This document shows, in pieces, positions 6,142 through 6,151 of a stretch of DNA of 6,151 bases (positions within the stretch are counted from its first letter, which is position 1; each line of letters begins with the position of its first letter). Origin of the DNA: Clostridia bacterium. GTDB lineage: Bacteria; Bacillota; Clostridia; Oscillospirales; CAG-272. The notes beneath the pieces were generated by a model, which had not been told where the DNA came from, searched no databases, and saw nothing but the letters and a program-made list of their open reading frames with translations. The position numbers and the translations under genes were made by a program. The DNA is taken from positions 1 to 6,151 of the forward strand of contig JAFQUL010000025.1 of NCBI GenBank assembly GCA_017408535.1, given 5' to 3'.

Positions 6142-6151
6142 GTACTGTACC

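Noticed and set aside
6141..6150. The small palindrome-like GTACTGTAC next to the CLC -35 box as an operator.
   Set aside because: Nine bases at the window edge are too few to support a regulator site.
6078..6151. A fluoride riboswitch or other leader element before the CLC gene, which would have suggested fluoride export.
   Set aside because: The predicted leader is only about 29 bases and shows no riboswitch pattern, and the protein lacks the CLC-F filter signature I know.
1..6151. CRISPR arrays, tRNA or rRNA genes, insertion sequences and attachment-site repeats.
   Set aside because: On reading the window I saw no regular spaced repeats, no transposase-like protein, no cloverleaf pattern and no flanking direct repeats.

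Overview
This 6.15 kb window looks like chromosomal DNA from a member of the Clostridia (Bacillota), probably a Ruminococcus/Oscillospiraceae-type gut anaerobe. That placement is inference. It rests on moderate G+C in the genes, frequent TTG starts with purine-rich Shine-Dalgarno sites, sigma-A-like promoters close to consensus, short T-tailed hairpin terminators, and proteins resembling DUF4085 and DUF6514, which I associate with Clostridia and Bacillota.

Layout. (1) Bases 1-3199, plus strand: a tight operon. It holds the C-terminal half of a UDP-galactopyranose-mutase-like NAD(P)/FAD oxidoreductase (5' end outside the window), a 535-residue GT-C-like polytopic membrane protein, and a 284-residue DUF4085-type protein. 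It closes with a strong hairpin terminator at 3210-3243. (2) Bases 3245-3502, minus strand: a probable 85-residue two-helix membrane protein with a TTG start and a full GGAGGT ribosome site, convergent with the operon. (3) Bases 3517-3970: an island of about 22% G+C with no convincing intact gene, followed by an orphan terminator-like hairpin at 3971-4003. (4) Bases 4027-4435, plus strand: a single-gene unit with its own extended -10 promoter and a 112-residue DUF6514-like protein. (5) Bases 4485-6077, minus strand: a CLC-family anion/proton antiporter with a C-terminal TrkA-C (RCK_C) domain, driven by a near-consensus promoter at 6113-6141. It shares a bidirectional terminator at 4445-4474 with the convergent DUF6514-like gene.

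How the genes work together. The first two genes suggest cell-surface glycan work: a flavoprotein of the sugar-mutase/amine-oxidase fold, then a membrane-embedded lipid-linked-sugar transferase candidate. The DUF4085 gene is probably cotranscribed but its link is unknown. The other genes are separate transcription units: a small membrane protein, a small soluble protein, and an ion exchanger.

I found no new multi-gene system. The items most worth a second look are the AT-rich island between two terminators, which may be a decayed gene or an unrecognised transcript, the variant anion-filter motifs in the CLC protein, and the orphan small membrane protein.
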